From: Crenalkalicoccus roseus
GTDB lineage: Bacteria > Pseudomonadota > Alphaproteobacteria > Acetobacterales > Acetobacteraceae
Direction of reading: 5' to 3'
DNA length: 64,000 bases
NCBI RefSeq assembly: GCF_004761865.1
Contig: NZ_SJDM01000015.1
Span: 1 to 64,000 of the forward strand
The position numbers were made by a program, and so were the translations under genes. Position 1 is the stretch's first letter; each line of letters opens with the position of its first letter. Of the stretch, positions 33,266 to 42,252 are shown one piece after another. Under the pieces are notes generated by a model that was given only the letters and a program-made list of their open reading frames with translations, was not told the origin of the DNA and made no database searches.

Positions 33266-34300
33266 TCACGCCGCGCCGATGAGCCGCAGCGCGAACAGGC
33301 TCAGGCCAAGCAGGGCGAGCAGCGAGGCCGCCACCGCCGCGCCGACCCTCGGCGCGACGCGCAGCAGGGCCCGCAGCTCCACGCCGAGGCCGAGTGCCGC
33401 CATCGCCATCGCCGTCAGCAGCCCGGCCGCGACCTGGATCGGGCCGAGCGCCGCCCGCGGCACCAGGCCGAGCGCGTTCAGCGCGGCGAGCAGCAGGAAG
33501 CCGGTGATGAACCACGGCACGTAGCGCCCCAGGCGGAAGCCGGGCGCGGGAGGCGCGCCGCCCTCCCGCCGGCGCCGCGCCATGGCGAGCGACAGGGCGA
33601 GCACCAGCGGGCCGAGCATCAGCACCCTGAGCAGCTTCACCAGCGTGCCGGCCTGCATGCTCGGGCTGCCGAAGGGCGCCGTCGCCGCCAGCACCTGCGG
33701 CACGGCATAGACCGTCAGGCCCGCGAGCATCCCGTACTCCGTAACGCCGAGGCCGAGCAGCGGCACCAGCAGCGGCAGGGCCAGCACCACGGCGACGCCG
33801 AGGATGGCGGTGAAGGCGATGGCGGAGGCGACCTCGCGGCTGTCGGCGCCGATCACCGGCGCCACCGCGGCGATGGCGGAGTTGCCGCAGATCGCGTTGC
33901 CGCAGGCGATGAGCGTCGCCATGCGCCAGGAGAGGCCGAGGGCGCGGCACAGCGCGTAGCCCGCGGCGAGCGCCAGCGCGACCACCGCGGCGATGGCGAG
34001 AGGCAGGCCGAGGCCGGCCGCCGCCAGCGCGCCGGGGGAGAGCGAGGCGCCGAGGAGGACCACCGCCGTCTCCAGCAGCGGCCCGGCGCTGAAGCGGATG
34101 CCGGGGCGCCAGGCCTCCGCCGGCTCCCAGGCGGCGCGCAGCCCGACACCGAGCAGGATCGCGATCACCAGCGCGTCCAGCCAGGCGACGCCGAGGGCCG
34201 CGCACCCCGCCTCGTGCAGCAGCCTGGCCAGCAGCGCGATGCCGAGGCAGAGGGCGAGGCCCGGCAGCAGGCGGGACGCGGAGCGGAACGGCAAGGACAT
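33266..34300 (-). CDS. YeiH-family membrane protein (putative sulfate exporter)
   Basis: A 344-residue integral membrane protein with about ten hydrophobic helices from LLPGLALCLGIALLARLL to LLALLGLSLFALRLIG. Family motifs include GIRFSAGPLLETAVVLLGASLS, LIACGNAICGNSAIAAVAPVIGA and TVYAVPQVLAATAPFG. UPF0324/YeiH proteins are called putative sulfate exporters from genetic context, not firm biochemistry. I chose ATG 34300 (MSLPFRSASRLLPG); upstream in-frame sequence is low-complexity. It is divergent from the ABC substrate-binding gene. Confidence 0.88.
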   Translation of the reverse strand: MSLPFRSASRLLPGLALCLGIALLARLLHEAGCAALGVAWLDALVIAILLGVGLRAAWEPAEAWRPGIRFSAGPLLETAVVLLGASLSPGALAAAGLGLPLAIAAVVALALAAGYALCRALGLSWRMATLIACGNAICGNSAIAAVAPVIGADSREVASAIAFTAILGVAVVLALPLLVPLLGLGVTEYGMLAGLTVYAVPQVLAATAPFGSPSMQAGTLVKLLRVLMLGPLVLALSLAMARRRREGGAPPAPGFRLGRYVPWFITGFLLLAALNALGLVPRAALGPIQVAAGLLTAMAMAALGLGVELRALLRVAPRVGAAVAASLLALLGLSLFALRLIGAA

Positions 34301-34434
34301 GGCGGTCTCCCGACGGCCGGGGGGGATCAGGGGAGCGCGATCCTCCGGAAGCCCCCCTTTCCGCAACGCTCCGGCTGCGGCATCGTGGCCGCGGCCGGGA
34401 CGAGGCCCGGACCCCCGGGGAGGAGGAGACGACC

Positions 34435-35760
34435 ATGGCCGAGTTCCCATCCCTCACGCGCCGCGCCGCCCTGCTCGGCGCCGCCGCCTCCGGCTCGCTG
34501 CTGATGGCGGGTTCGGGGGCGGAGGCGCAGCCGCAGCGGCCGAGCGAGCTGAAGATCGGCATCACCACCTTTCTCTCCGGTCCGGCGAGCGTGTTCGGCG
34601 TGCCGGGCCGCCAGGCCGCGGACATGCTGATCGAGGAGATCAACCGCGAGGGCGGCATCGGCGGCGTTCCGCTGCGCGCCTTCTACGTGGACGAGGCACC
34701 GGGCACCGACCATCTGGTCGGCGAGTATCGGCGGCTGGTGCAGTCGGAAGGCGTGCACGTGATGTTCGCCTCCATCTCCTCCGGCTCCTGCCTCGCCTGC
34801 ACGCCGCTCTCGGACGAGCTGCGCAAGACCACGGTGCTGTGGGATTGCGGCACCCAGCGCATCTTCGAGGAGGCGCGCCACCCCTTCGCCTTCCGTACCC
34901 AGGGCTACGGCACGCCGGAAATCCTCGCTCCCCTGCTCTACCTGCTGCAGCACCGGCCCGACTTCCGCACCCTCGCCGTGATCAACCAGGACTACGCCTG
35001 GGGCCGCGATTCCTGGGAGCTGTGGAAGACCGCCATGGACGCGCTGAAGCCCGGCGTGCGCGTGGTGGCGGAGCTGTTCCCGCGCTTCAACTCGACCGAC
35101 TTCTCCACCGAGATCACGCGCATGCTGGCCCTCAGGCCCGACGTGATCCTCTCCACCTCCTGGGGCGGGGAGCTGGTGACGCTGATCCGCCAGGCCAGTG
35201 AGCGGCGGCTGTTCGAGCGCTCGCTCTTCGTGCTGCCGGTGGCCGAGGCTTCGCTGCCGCAGCTCGGCCGCACCATGCCGGCGGGGCAGATCATCGGCGC
35301 GCGCGGCGACCACTGGATCAACCATCCGGAGCCGCGCGACCCGCAGGCGCTGCGGCGCTTCGTGGAGGGCTACCGCCAGCGCACCAACGAGTGGCCGATC
35401 TATCCCTGCCACCACATGGCGCAGGCGATGTGGGCGCTGCGCGCCGCCTACAAGCGCGCGATCGAGGCCAAGGGCGGCGGCTGGCCGAACGACCAGGAGC
35501 TGGCGCAGGCCTTCCGCGGCCTGGAATTCCCCACCCCGACCGCCACCATCACCATCCGCGAGGACGGGCAGGGGCTGGAGGACCAGATCGTCGGCCTTTC
35601 CTCCCACGGCGACCGCTTCCCCTACGCGGTGCCGGAGAAGATGATCCTCTACCCGGCGGCCAATGTCAGCACGCCGGTCGGGCAGAAGAGCACGGACTGG
35701 CTGCGCACGCTGAAGCCGGAGATGGTGCAGCAGGCCGGACGACCGCTGGGCGCCGGCTAG
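34435..35760 (+). CDS. ABC transporter substrate-binding protein (branched-chain amino acid/urea type)
   Basis: A 441-residue periplasmic protein. The N-terminus SLTRRAALLGAAASGSLLMA is a twin-arginine-like signal with cleavage near AEA-Q. The mature part starts LKIGITTFLSGPASVFGVPG and has the Peripla_BP_6 pattern (AADMLIEEINREGGIGG, VINQDYAWGRDSWELW, FSTEITRMLALRPDVIL). The two-lobe type I fold binds amino acids, urea, amides or aromatic acids; the ligand cannot be read from sequence. Strong GAGGAGGAGA precedes ATG 34435. It is first of a five-gene importer cassette in one orientation. Confidence 0.92.
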   Translation: MAEFPSLTRRAALLGAAASGSLLMAGSGAEAQPQRPSELKIGITTFLSGPASVFGVPGRQAADMLIEEINREGGIGGVPLRAFYVDEAPGTDHLVGEYRRLVQSEGVHVMFASISSGSCLACTPLSDELRKTTVLWDCGTQRIFEEARHPFAFRTQGYGTPEILAPLLYLLQHRPDFRTLAVINQDYAWGRDSWELWKTAMDALKPGVRVVAELFPRFNSTDFSTEITRMLALRPDVILSTSWGGELVTLIRQASERRLFERSLFVLPVAEASLPQLGRTMPAGQIIGARGDHWINHPEPRDPQALRRFVEGYRQRTNEWPIYPCHHMAQAMWALRAAYKRAIEAKGGGWPNDQELAQAFRGLEFPTPTATITIREDGQGLEDQIVGLSSHGDRFPYAVPEKMILYPAANVSTPVGQKSTDWLRTLKPEMVQQAGRPLGAG

Positions 35761-35781
35761 GCCGCCGCGGGACCGGGGGGG

Positions 35782-36717
35782 ATGGTCGCTTGGTTCGAGC
35801 AGAACGGGCTGCTGCTCGGGCTCGCCCTGCTGGACGGGCTGGCCTATGCGGCGCTGGTGTTCCTGGTCGCGGTGGGGCTGAATCTGGTGTTCGGCGTGCT
35901 GCGCATTCTCAACGTCGCGCACGGCTCGCTCTACGCCATCGGTGCCTACACCGCGGCCTCGCTCGGCATCGCGCTGGCGGCGGGCGGGCTCGGGCCCTGG
36001 GCCTCGCTGGTGGCGCTGGTGGTCGCGGCCGCCGTGGTTGGGGCGGTGCTCGGGCCGCTGATCGAGGGGCTGATCCTGCGCCGGATCTACGGGCAGGAGG
36101 AGGTGCTGCAGCTCCTCGTCACCTTCGCCCTGTTCATGATCCTCGAGGACGTGCAGAAGCTGGTCTGGGGCGTGCAGCCGGTGCACCACGACGCCGGGCT
36201 GCGCTGGCTCGGCACGGTGGACGTGCCCTTCGGGGGCGATGTCATCCCCTTCACCGCCTACCAGCTCTACGTGCTGCCGGGGGTGGCGCTGCTGACGCTG
36301 GCGGGCCTCGCCTGGTTCCTGCGCCGCACGCTGACGGGGCGGGTGATCGTCGCCGTCACCACCGACCGCGAGGCGGCGACGGCCATGGGCATCGACGCCC
36401 GCCGCGTGTTCCTGCTGACCTTCACCTTCGGCGCGGCGCTGGCCGCGCTTGGCGGCGCGCTCTCCTCCCCCACCGCGGCGCTGGTGCCGGGGATCGGGGC
36501 GCAGACCATCGTGCTCTCCTTCGCCGTGGTGGCGATCGCGGGGCTCGGGCAGATCGAGGGCGCGGCGCTGAGCGCGCTGATGATCGGCCTCGGCCGCTCC
36601 ATCGCCGTCTATTTCGCCCCGGAGTTCGAGGTGGTGATGCCCTACCTCATCATGGTGGCGGTGCTGCTGGTGCGGCCGCAGGGGCTGTTCGGCACGACCG
36701 AGACGCGGAGGGTGTAG
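35782..36717 (+). CDS. Branched-chain amino acid-type ABC transporter permease (LivH-like)
   Basis: A 311-residue inner-membrane permease with about eight helices. It starts MVAWFEQNGLLLGLALLDGL and has the family segment GLNLVFGVLRILNVAHGSLYAIGAY, then the EAA-like cytoplasmic loop DREAATAMGIDARRVFLLTF that contacts the ATPases. It pairs with the permease that starts three bases after its stop. It is second in the substrate-binding/permease/permease/ATPase/ATPase cassette. Confidence 0.94.
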   Translation: MVAWFEQNGLLLGLALLDGLAYAALVFLVAVGLNLVFGVLRILNVAHGSLYAIGAYTAASLGIALAAGGLGPWASLVALVVAAAVVGAVLGPLIEGLILRRIYGQEEVLQLLVTFALFMILEDVQKLVWGVQPVHHDAGLRWLGTVDVPFGGDVIPFTAYQLYVLPGVALLTLAGLAWFLRRTLTGRVIVAVTTDREAATAMGIDARRVFLLTFTFGAALAALGGALSSPTAALVPGIGAQTIVLSFAVVAIAGLGQIEGAALSALMIGLGRSIAVYFAPEFEVVMPYLIMVAVLLVRPQGLFGTTETRRV

Positions 36718-36720
36718 CGC

Positions 36721-37659
36721 GTGCGCCGTGCCGAACCCCTGCTCGCCCTGGCGGCGGCGGCGGCCATGGTGGTCGCGGCCCTCGCGGCGCCCTGGCTGAA
36801 ATTCGTGCTCACCATCGCGCTGGCCAAGGGCATGGCCGCGCTCGGCATCATGCTGCTGCTGCGCGCGGGGCAGGTGAGCTTCGGCCACGCCCTCTATGTC
36901 AGCTTCGGCGCCTACACCGTGGCCTTCCTCGCGCCGACGCTGCGCGATTCGCTGCTGCTGCTGCCGGTCGCGGCGGCGATGGCGACGGCGCTCGGGCTGG
37001 TGGTGGGGCTGTTCGTCTCGCGCTACCGGCAGATCTTCTTCGGCATGCTGAACCTGGCGCTCAGCATGGTGTTCTTCTCGCTGCTGGAGAAGCTCTACCA
37101 CATCACCCACGGCACCGACGGCATCCGCGTCGCCCTGCCCACCATGCTCGGCCAGGCGCTGGAGCGGACCTCCTTCGAATGGGCGATCTTCGGCGTGGCG
37201 CTGGCGCTGGCCCTCCTCTTCGGCTGGTTCGCCCGCGCCTATCTCGACGCGCCCATGGGCCAGGCGCTGGCGGGCATCAAGACGCGGGAGACGCGGCTGG
37301 AGTTCATGGGCGTGCCGGCGCGGCACGTGCTGCTCTCTGCCTATGTGCTCTCGGCGCTGATGGCGGGCTGCGGCGGCGCCATCATCGCCATGACGACGCG
37401 GCACGTGACGCCGCTGCTCGCCTACTGGACCGCCTCGGGCGAGCTGGTGTTCATCGCCATCCTCGGCGGCGCGGGCGGGGTGATCGGGCCCTTCCTCGGC
37501 GCTGTCACCTACGAGTTGGTGCGCGTCTACGCCGCGGCGATCCTGGCCGAGGCCTGGCAGGCGATCCTCGGCACCGTGCTGCTGCTGGTGATCCTGTTCG
37601 CCCCGGGCGGCCTCTGGGGCATGCTCGCGGCGCTGTTCCGGCGGCGGAGGGCGGCATGA
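36721..37659 (+). CDS. Branched-chain amino acid-type ABC transporter permease (LivM-like)
   Basis: A 312-residue permease with a GTG start. It has nine or so helices, including GIMLLLRAGQVSFGHALYVSFGAY and the coupling loop IKTRETRLEFMGVPARHVLL, which match LivM. Only four bases separate it from the preceding permease, and its TGA overlaps the ATPase start in an ATGA junction at 37656-37659. The pair forms the membrane pore of the importer. Confidence 0.94.
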   Translation: MRRAEPLLALAAAAAMVVAALAAPWLKFVLTIALAKGMAALGIMLLLRAGQVSFGHALYVSFGAYTVAFLAPTLRDSLLLLPVAAAMATALGLVVGLFVSRYRQIFFGMLNLALSMVFFSLLEKLYHITHGTDGIRVALPTMLGQALERTSFEWAIFGVALALALLFGWFARAYLDAPMGQALAGIKTRETRLEFMGVPARHVLLSAYVLSALMAGCGGAIIAMTTRHVTPLLAYWTASGELVFIAILGGAGGVIGPFLGAVTYELVRVYAAAILAEAWQAILGTVLLLVILFAPGGLWGMLAALFRRRRAA

Positions 37660-38447
37660 CGGCGCTGCTGGAGGCGCGCGGGCTGCGCCTCGCCTTCGGC
37701 GGCGTGCGGGCGGCCGACGGCATAGACCTCGACGTGATGCAGGGCGAGTTCCTGGCGATCATCGGCCCGAACGGCGCGGGCAAGACCACCTTCATCAACA
37801 TGGCCACCGGCTATCTGCGCCCGCAGGCCGGCTCCATCGCCTATGAGGGGCGGCCCATCACCGGCCTCTCCCCGCGCGCCATCGTGCGCCGCGGCATCGC
37901 CCGCTCCTTCCAGCTTCCCCAGCTCTTCACCGAGCACACGGTGCTGGAGAACGCCGCGCTCGCCGTGGCGGCGCGGGAGGGGATCTGGTCGCCGCTCGCG
38001 CCGCTGCTGCGCCCGCGCTGGCGGGAGGAGGCGGCGGCGCTGCTCGGCAGCTTCGGCCTCGCCGCGCTCGCGGACATCCGGGCGGACGCGCTGAACGAGG
38101 GCGCGCGCAAGCTCGCCGACATCGCCATGGCCGTCGCCCTCAGGCCCCGCCTGCTGCTGATGGACGAGCCGACCTCGGGCGTCGCGGCGGCGGAGAAGAT
38201 GGGCATCGTCGAGACGCTGGTGCGGGTGCTGCGCGAGGCCCGCGTCACCGCGGTGTTCGTCGAGCACGACATGGAGGTGGTGGAGCGCTTCGCCGACCGC
38301 GTCGCGGTGTGGTCGCAGGGCCGCATCGCCGCCCTCGGCCCGCCCGCGCGGGTGCTGGCCGACCCGGCGGTGCAGCGCGAGGTGATCGGGATCGAGAAGG
38401 CGGGCGCCCCGCCGGTTCCGGCGGCCGGGGAGGGGGGGCATGCCTGA
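37656..38447 (+). CDS. ABC transporter ATPase (LivG-like) with unusual signature motif
   Basis: A 263-residue nucleotide-binding subunit. Walker A is GPNGAGKTTF, Walker B is LLLMDEPTSGV and the H-loop is VFVEHDMEVVE. The Q-loop region FQLPQLFTEHTVLENAAL is typical of LivG. Where LSxGQ is expected the sequence reads LNEGARKLADIAMAVAL, so the canonical serine and Gly-Gly-Gln are absent or changed. The partner ATPase keeps a normal LSGGQ. The start overlaps the LivM-like stop, and the last eight bases overlap the next gene. Confidence 0.93.
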   Translation: MTALLEARGLRLAFGGVRAADGIDLDVMQGEFLAIIGPNGAGKTTFINMATGYLRPQAGSIAYEGRPITGLSPRAIVRRGIARSFQLPQLFTEHTVLENAALAVAAREGIWSPLAPLLRPRWREEAAALLGSFGLAALADIRADALNEGARKLADIAMAVALRPRLLLMDEPTSGVAAAEKMGIVETLVRVLREARVTAVFVEHDMEVVERFADRVAVWSQGRIAALGPPARVLADPAVQREVIGIEKAGAPPVPAAGEGGHA

Positions 38448-39105
38448 CGCGCTGGCGCTCGAGGGCGTGTCCGTGGACATCGCCGGCGTGGCGGTGCTGC
38501 GCCGCGTCTCGCTGCACGTCCCGCCGGGCGGGCGGGTGGCGCTGATCGGGCGCAACGGCGCGGGCAAGACGACGACGCTGCGCACCCTGATGGGCCTCCT
38601 GCCGGTGCGCGAGGGGCGGGTGCTGGCGGCCGGCGAGGACGTCACCGCCACCCCCGCCCATCACCGGCCCCGGCTCGGCATCGGCTACGCGCCGGAGGAC
38701 CGGCGGCTGTTCGGCAGCTTCTCGGTGCAGGACAACCTGCTGCTGCCCGCCCAGGTGCTGCGCCTGCCGGCGGAGGAGACCCGCCGCCGGCTCGACGCCG
38801 TGCTGGCGCTGCTGCCGGAGCTGCGCGACCTCGCGCCGCGCCGCGCCGCCGGCCTCTCCGGCGGGCAGGGCAAGATGGTGGCGCTCGGCCGCGCCCTGAT
38901 GGTCGGAACCCGCGCCGTGCTGCTGGACGAGCCCTTCCAGGGCCTCGCCCCCGCCCTGGCGCTGCGCTACGCCGAGGCGCTGCGGCGGCTGCACGAGGGG
39001 CTGCCGGACGTCGCCATCCTCATCACCGAAAGCAATCCGGAACTGCTGCGGCCGCTGGTGGAATCCACCTTCGCCATCGAGCGCGGGGAGATCATCCCGG
39101 CCTGA
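38440..39105 (+). CDS. ABC transporter ATPase (LivF-like)
   Basis: A 221-residue nucleotide-binding subunit. It has Walker A GRNGAGKTTT, signature LSGGQGKMVALGRALM and Walker B VLLDEPFQGLAP. The switch region reads ILITESNPELL, lacking the H-loop histidine, a usual feature of LivF proteins. It overlaps the LivG-like gene by eight bases and ends the importer cassette. It is convergent with dut (48 bases between stops). Confidence 0.94.
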   Translation: MPDALALEGVSVDIAGVAVLRRVSLHVPPGGRVALIGRNGAGKTTTLRTLMGLLPVREGRVLAAGEDVTATPAHHRPRLGIGYAPEDRRLFGSFSVQDNLLLPAQVLRLPAEETRRRLDAVLALLPELRDLAPRRAAGLSGGQGKMVALGRALMVGTRAVLLDEPFQGLAPALALRYAEALRRLHEGLPDVAILITESNPELLRPLVESTFAIERGEIIPA

Positions 39106-39153
39106 GCCGCGCCCTCGCGCCGCATCCCAACCCGCGGCCGGCGGGAGGGGGCA

Positions 39154-39636
39154 TCAGCCCGCCCTCCCTCCGCCGGTCGAGCCGAAGCCGCCGGCGCCGC
39201 GCCGGCTCTCCGCCGAGAACTCCTCGACCAGGCGGAACTCCGGGCGCAGCACCGGCACGAACACCATCTGCGCGAAGCGCTCGCCGGGGTGCAGCGTGAC
39301 CGCCTCCCCACCCGGCGGGTTGCGGTTCCAGGCGCTGACCAGCACCGGCCCGGTGTAGTCCGCGTCGATCAGCCCGACCAGGTTGCCGAGCACGAGGCCC
39401 TGGCGGTGGCCGAGGCCGGAGCGCGGCAGCACCAGCGCGGCGAGGCCGGGATCGGCCATGTGCACCGCGATGCCGGAGGAGACCAGCGCCGGCGGCGCGC
39501 CCGGCGGCAGGACCAGCGGGGCGTCGAGGCAGGCGTGCAGGTCCATGGCGGCGGCCATCTCGGAATGGTAGCGCGGCAGGCCCCAGGCGTGCAGCCGCGC
39601 ATCCAGGATCTTCAGTTCCACCGCCGGACTCCGCAT
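39154..39636 (-). CDS. dut: Deoxyuridine 5'-triphosphate nucleotidohydrolase
   Basis: A 160-residue trimeric dUTPase that makes dUMP and keeps uracil out of DNA. The five family motifs are visible: [46 protein letters not shown] and the C-terminal GGFGSTG that closes over the active site. Length and order are normal. It lies between converging and same-strand neighbours without an obvious operon. Confidence 0.96.
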   Translation of the reverse strand: MRSPAVELKILDARLHAWGLPRYHSEMAAAMDLHACLDAPLVLPPGAPPALVSSGIAVHMADPGLAALVLPRSGLGHRQGLVLGNLVGLIDADYTGPVLVSAWNRNPPGGEAVTLHPGERFAQMVFVPVLRPEFRLVEEFSAESRRGAGGFGSTGGGRAG

Positions 39637-39710
39637 GCCGCCCCCGATCCGCCGCGCCGTCGGCGCGACCCTATCGGCGGGCGCGGCGCGGTCAATCCCG
39701 CCCCGCGCGC

Positions 39711-40319
39711 TCAGCGCCAGGCGTGCAGGATCTCCTCCGCCGTCGCCGTCTCCACCTGCTGGCCGTAGCGCTCGCGGTACAGCGTCAGCAGCGCGTCATG
39801 GGTGCGGTCGGAGGAGCTGCACAGCGCATCGGTCGGCACCACTACGCGATAGCCCCGGTCCACCGCGCCGAGCACGGTGGCCAGCACGCAGACATCGGTC
39901 TCCGCCCCGCTCACGATCAGGGCCTCGGCGTTGCGCGCGCGCAGCCGTTCGTCGAGGGCGGGGTCCAGCCAGGGGGAGTAGTGGCGCTTGTCCACCACCT
40001 CCGCCGGCGGCACCAGGCGGGCGAGGGAGGGCACGAGGTCGGTCATGCCGGGGGGCAGCGCCTCCAGCGTCATCGAGGCCCAGCGCTCCCAGTAGCGGCG
40101 CCAGGTGCCGTGGCCCTCGCCGGGACGGCGCGCGGGAATGAAGCGGGTGAAGATGGTGCGCTCCGGCCAGGCGGCGGCGAGGCGCTCCACCACCGGCAGC
40201 ACGCGCTCCATCCAGGGCGTGTGCCACTCCGTCGGTTCCGCGAACAGGCGCTGCATGTCCACGCAGAGATGCACGCAGCGCTCCGTCAATGGCTCGTCCC
40301 GAAGCCCCTGTTGCGACAC
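39711..40319 (-). CDS. Isochorismatase-fold cysteine hydrolase
   Basis: About 202 residues from GTG 40319, which follows GGAGGCGAGAC; no ATG fits as well. The catalytic triad of the family is visible: Asp in [10 protein letters not shown], Lys in [10 protein letters not shown] and Cys in [20 protein letters not shown]. Members hydrolyse isochorismate, nicotinamide, N-carbamoyl compounds or similar amides; the substrate is unknown here. It is divergent from the BON-domain gene. Confidence 0.85.
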   Translation of the reverse strand: MSQQGLRDEPLTERCVHLCVDMQRLFAEPTEWHTPWMERVLPVVERLAAAWPERTIFTRFIPARRPGEGHGTWRRYWERWASMTLEALPPGMTDLVPSLARLVPPAEVVDKRHYSPWLDPALDERLRARNAEALIVSGAETDVCVLATVLGAVDRGYRVVVPTDALCSSSDRTHDALLTLYRERYGQQVETATAEEILHAWR

Positions 40320-40675
40320 GTCTCGCCTCCATGCTCCGTCACCCTTCCGAACGGCGCAGGCGGGGGAGGGATGCGTCGCGTTGCGGCGTGGCCTTCCCGC
40401 CACTGTCCATAGGCGCTCGCGGCGCGGATGGCGCCGCTCCGCGAACGGGGGGAGAACCCGGTTCGGAAACGCGGTGCAGCACGGGATGGCGCGCATTGCC
40501 ACAGGCTTGTCCACAAGGTTGCGCACGTCTTTGGGGATAAATCGCTCCCCCTTGACACACGCGGCGCGCGCCAGGGCCTCCAGCCGGTGCCCGCAGGCGA
40601 ACCCTCCGGCCGGAGGGGTGTTCCGCAAGGACGGAGGCGCGGGCGGCGCGCCCCCGACAGAAGGAGAGGCAGGCC
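40320..40675. other. 356-base intergenic region with DnaA-box-like and -35-like motifs
   Basis: I see no gene here. Three features stand out: TTGTCCACA at 40507-40515 (one mismatch to the DnaA box TTATCCACA), GGGGATAA at 40533-40540 (reverse complement TTATCCCC, partial box), and TTGACA at 40552-40557, a perfect sigma-70 -35 without a recognisable -10. The region is slightly less GC-rich than its flanks. It separates the divergent isochorismatase-fold and BON-domain genes and probably holds their promoters. Confidence 0.4.
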
Positions 40676-41095
40676 ATGCCCCACCATTCCCCCCGGCACG
40701 CCGGACCGCTCCCGCAGGAGCGCAAGGAGGAGGAGCCCCGCCTCGGCCTCGGCGGGGATCTCGAGGGCGTCTCGCCGCGCGACGCCGAGCAGGCGCGCGA
40801 GGTGGTGCTCGGGCGCCTCGGGGGCGAAGCCTCCACGCCCGCCGATCCCGAGGCGGCGGAGCGGGTGGCGCGCGAGGTGCGGAGCCGCCTGGCCGAGGAC
40901 GCCTGGCTCGACGCCTCGGCGATCGAGGTCTCGGTCGGCGGCGGCGAGGTGCGGCTGGAGGGCAGGGTCGCGGACCGCATCCAGCGGCGCCGCGCCGAGG
41001 AGCTTGCCGGATCGGTGCCGGGCGTGGCGCAGGTGCGCAACGCGCTGCGCCTGCCGGATGACGAGGCGCCCCGGGGCCCGGCGGCGGGATGCTGA
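40676..41095 (+). CDS. BON-domain protein
   Basis: A 139-residue protein with no signal peptide. Residues about 60-128 form one BON domain: VAREVRSRLAEDAWLDASAIEVSV, GEVRLEGRVADRIQRRRAEELAGSVPGVAQVRNALRL. The N-terminal 55 residues are charged and probably flexible. BON domains bind phospholipid or hydrophobic surfaces and occur in envelope-stress proteins such as OsmY. AGAAGGAGAGG before the ATG is a strong ribosome site. Its TGA lies inside the first codons of the next gene (seven-base overlap), so it is co-translated with the CAP protein. Confidence 0.85.
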   Translation: MPHHSPRHAGPLPQERKEEEPRLGLGGDLEGVSPRDAEQAREVVLGRLGGEASTPADPEAAERVAREVRSRLAEDAWLDASAIEVSVGGGEVRLEGRVADRIQRRRAEELAGSVPGVAQVRNALRLPDDEAPRGPAAGC

Positions 41096-41634
41096 GGGTC
41101 CGCCGCCGCGCCTGCCTCCTCCTGGCGCCGGCGCTGCTCGCCGCCCCGGCCCGGGCGGCCGGGGTGCCGGAGGAGGCGGGGGCGCTGCGGCTGCGGGCGC
41201 TGGAACTGGTGAACGAGGCCCGGCGGGCGCGGGGCCTCCCCGCGCTGCGCCGCTCGGAAAGGCTGGAGCGGGTGGCGCAGGCACATGCCGAGGACATGCT
41301 GCGCCGCGGCTACTTCTCCCATGTCTCGCCCGATGGGGAGGATCCTCGGTCCCGCTACCTGGCGGCCGGCGGCGATCCCGCGCGGATGGTGGCGGAGAAC
41401 ATCGCCCGCTGCCGCGGCTGCCGCCCGCCGCTGCGGGTGGAGCGGGTGGAGGCCTTCCACCGCGGCTGGATGGACAGCGAGGGGCACCGGGAGAACATCC
41501 TCCACCCCGGCGCCACCCGCTTCGGCTTCGGCGCGGCGGTGGAGGAGGGCGGCTTCGCCGTGGTGCAGGTCTTCGCGGGGCCGGGGGGGCGTGCCGCCCC
41601 GGAGCGGGCGGGAACCCCGCGCGCCGCGCGCTGA
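41089..41634 (+). CDS. Secreted CAP-superfamily (SCP/PR-1) protein
   Basis: A 181-residue protein with an N-terminal signal peptide (RRRACLLLAPALLAAPARAA). The CAP motifs are clear: ALELVNEARRARGLPALRRS, AQAHAEDMLRRGYFSHVSPDG, MVAENIARCRG and WMDSEGHRENILHP, which hold the conserved His/Glu/His/Glu cavity residues. Bacterial CAP proteins are secreted or periplasmic; their activity is poorly known. It overlaps the BON gene and is followed 16 bases later by a small membrane protein, a compact envelope trio. Confidence 0.92.
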   Translation: MLRVRRRACLLLAPALLAAPARAAGVPEEAGALRLRALELVNEARRARGLPALRRSERLERVAQAHAEDMLRRGYFSHVSPDGEDPRSRYLAAGGDPARMVAENIARCRGCRPPLRVERVEAFHRGWMDSEGHRENILHPGATRFGFGAAVEEGGFAVVQVFAGPGGRAAPERAGTPRAAR

Positions 41635-41650
41635 GGGGCCGGCCCGGAGG

Positions 41651-42232
41651 ATGGGGCGGCTGTCATTTTATCCGGGGGTGGTGACCTGGCCCGTCACCCT
41701 CTGGACCGCCATTCTCGTCCCCGCCTACTGGGTCGGCTACGGGCCGGCGAATTTCCTGTGGTTCTCGGACATCGCCCTGTTCGCCGCGGTGCTGTCGCTG
41801 TGGACCGGCTGGCGCCTGCCCTATTCGATGATGGCAGTCGGGGTGCTGCCGCTGGAACTCGCCTGGGTGGCGGATTTCGCGGCGGGCGGCTGGCTGACCG
41901 GCACCACGGCCTACATGTTCGACGCCAGCCTGCCCCTCCATCTGCGGGTGCTGTCGCTGTTCCACCTCTTCCTGCCGCCGCTGATCCTCTGGATGCTGGT
42001 GCGGCAGGGCTACGATCCGCGGGCGGCCAGGGCGCAGACGGCGCTGGTGCTGGTGGTGCTGCCGCTCACCTATGCGCTGACGGGGCCGGAGGAGAACATC
42101 AACCTGGTTTACGGGCCGCTCGGCCCGCAGGATGTCCTGCCGCCGCTCCTGTACCTGGCGCTGTACATGCTGGCGCTGCCGCTGCTGGTGATCCTGCCGA
42201 TGCACCTGCTGCTGCGCCGGCTGTTCGGATGA
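41651..42232 (+). CDS. Multi-pass membrane protein of unknown function
   Basis: A 193-residue protein with about six hydrophobic helices, for example TLWTAILVPAYWVGYGPANF, DIALFAAVLSLWTGW and LLYLALYMLALPLLVILPMH. A recognisable block, YALTGPEENINLVYGPLGPQ, lies in a loop near residue 150. I do not recognise a characterised function. GGAGG directly abuts ATG 41651, which is too close for a normal ribosome site, so the true start could be the GTG near 41681. It follows the CAP gene by 16 bases and converges on prfB. Confidence 0.7.
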   Translation: MGRLSFYPGVVTWPVTLWTAILVPAYWVGYGPANFLWFSDIALFAAVLSLWTGWRLPYSMMAVGVLPLELAWVADFAAGGWLTGTTAYMFDASLPLHLRVLSLFHLFLPPLILWMLVRQGYDPRAARAQTALVLVVLPLTYALTGPEENINLVYGPLGPQDVLPPLLYLALYMLALPLLVILPMHLLLRRLFG

Positions 42233-42252
42233 CCGGCCGCGGGAGGGTGGCC

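Noticed and set aside
40320-40675. Chromosome replication origin
   Set aside because: Only two imperfect DnaA boxes and no AT-rich unwinding region or origin-linked genes. Recorded as a low-interest finding only.
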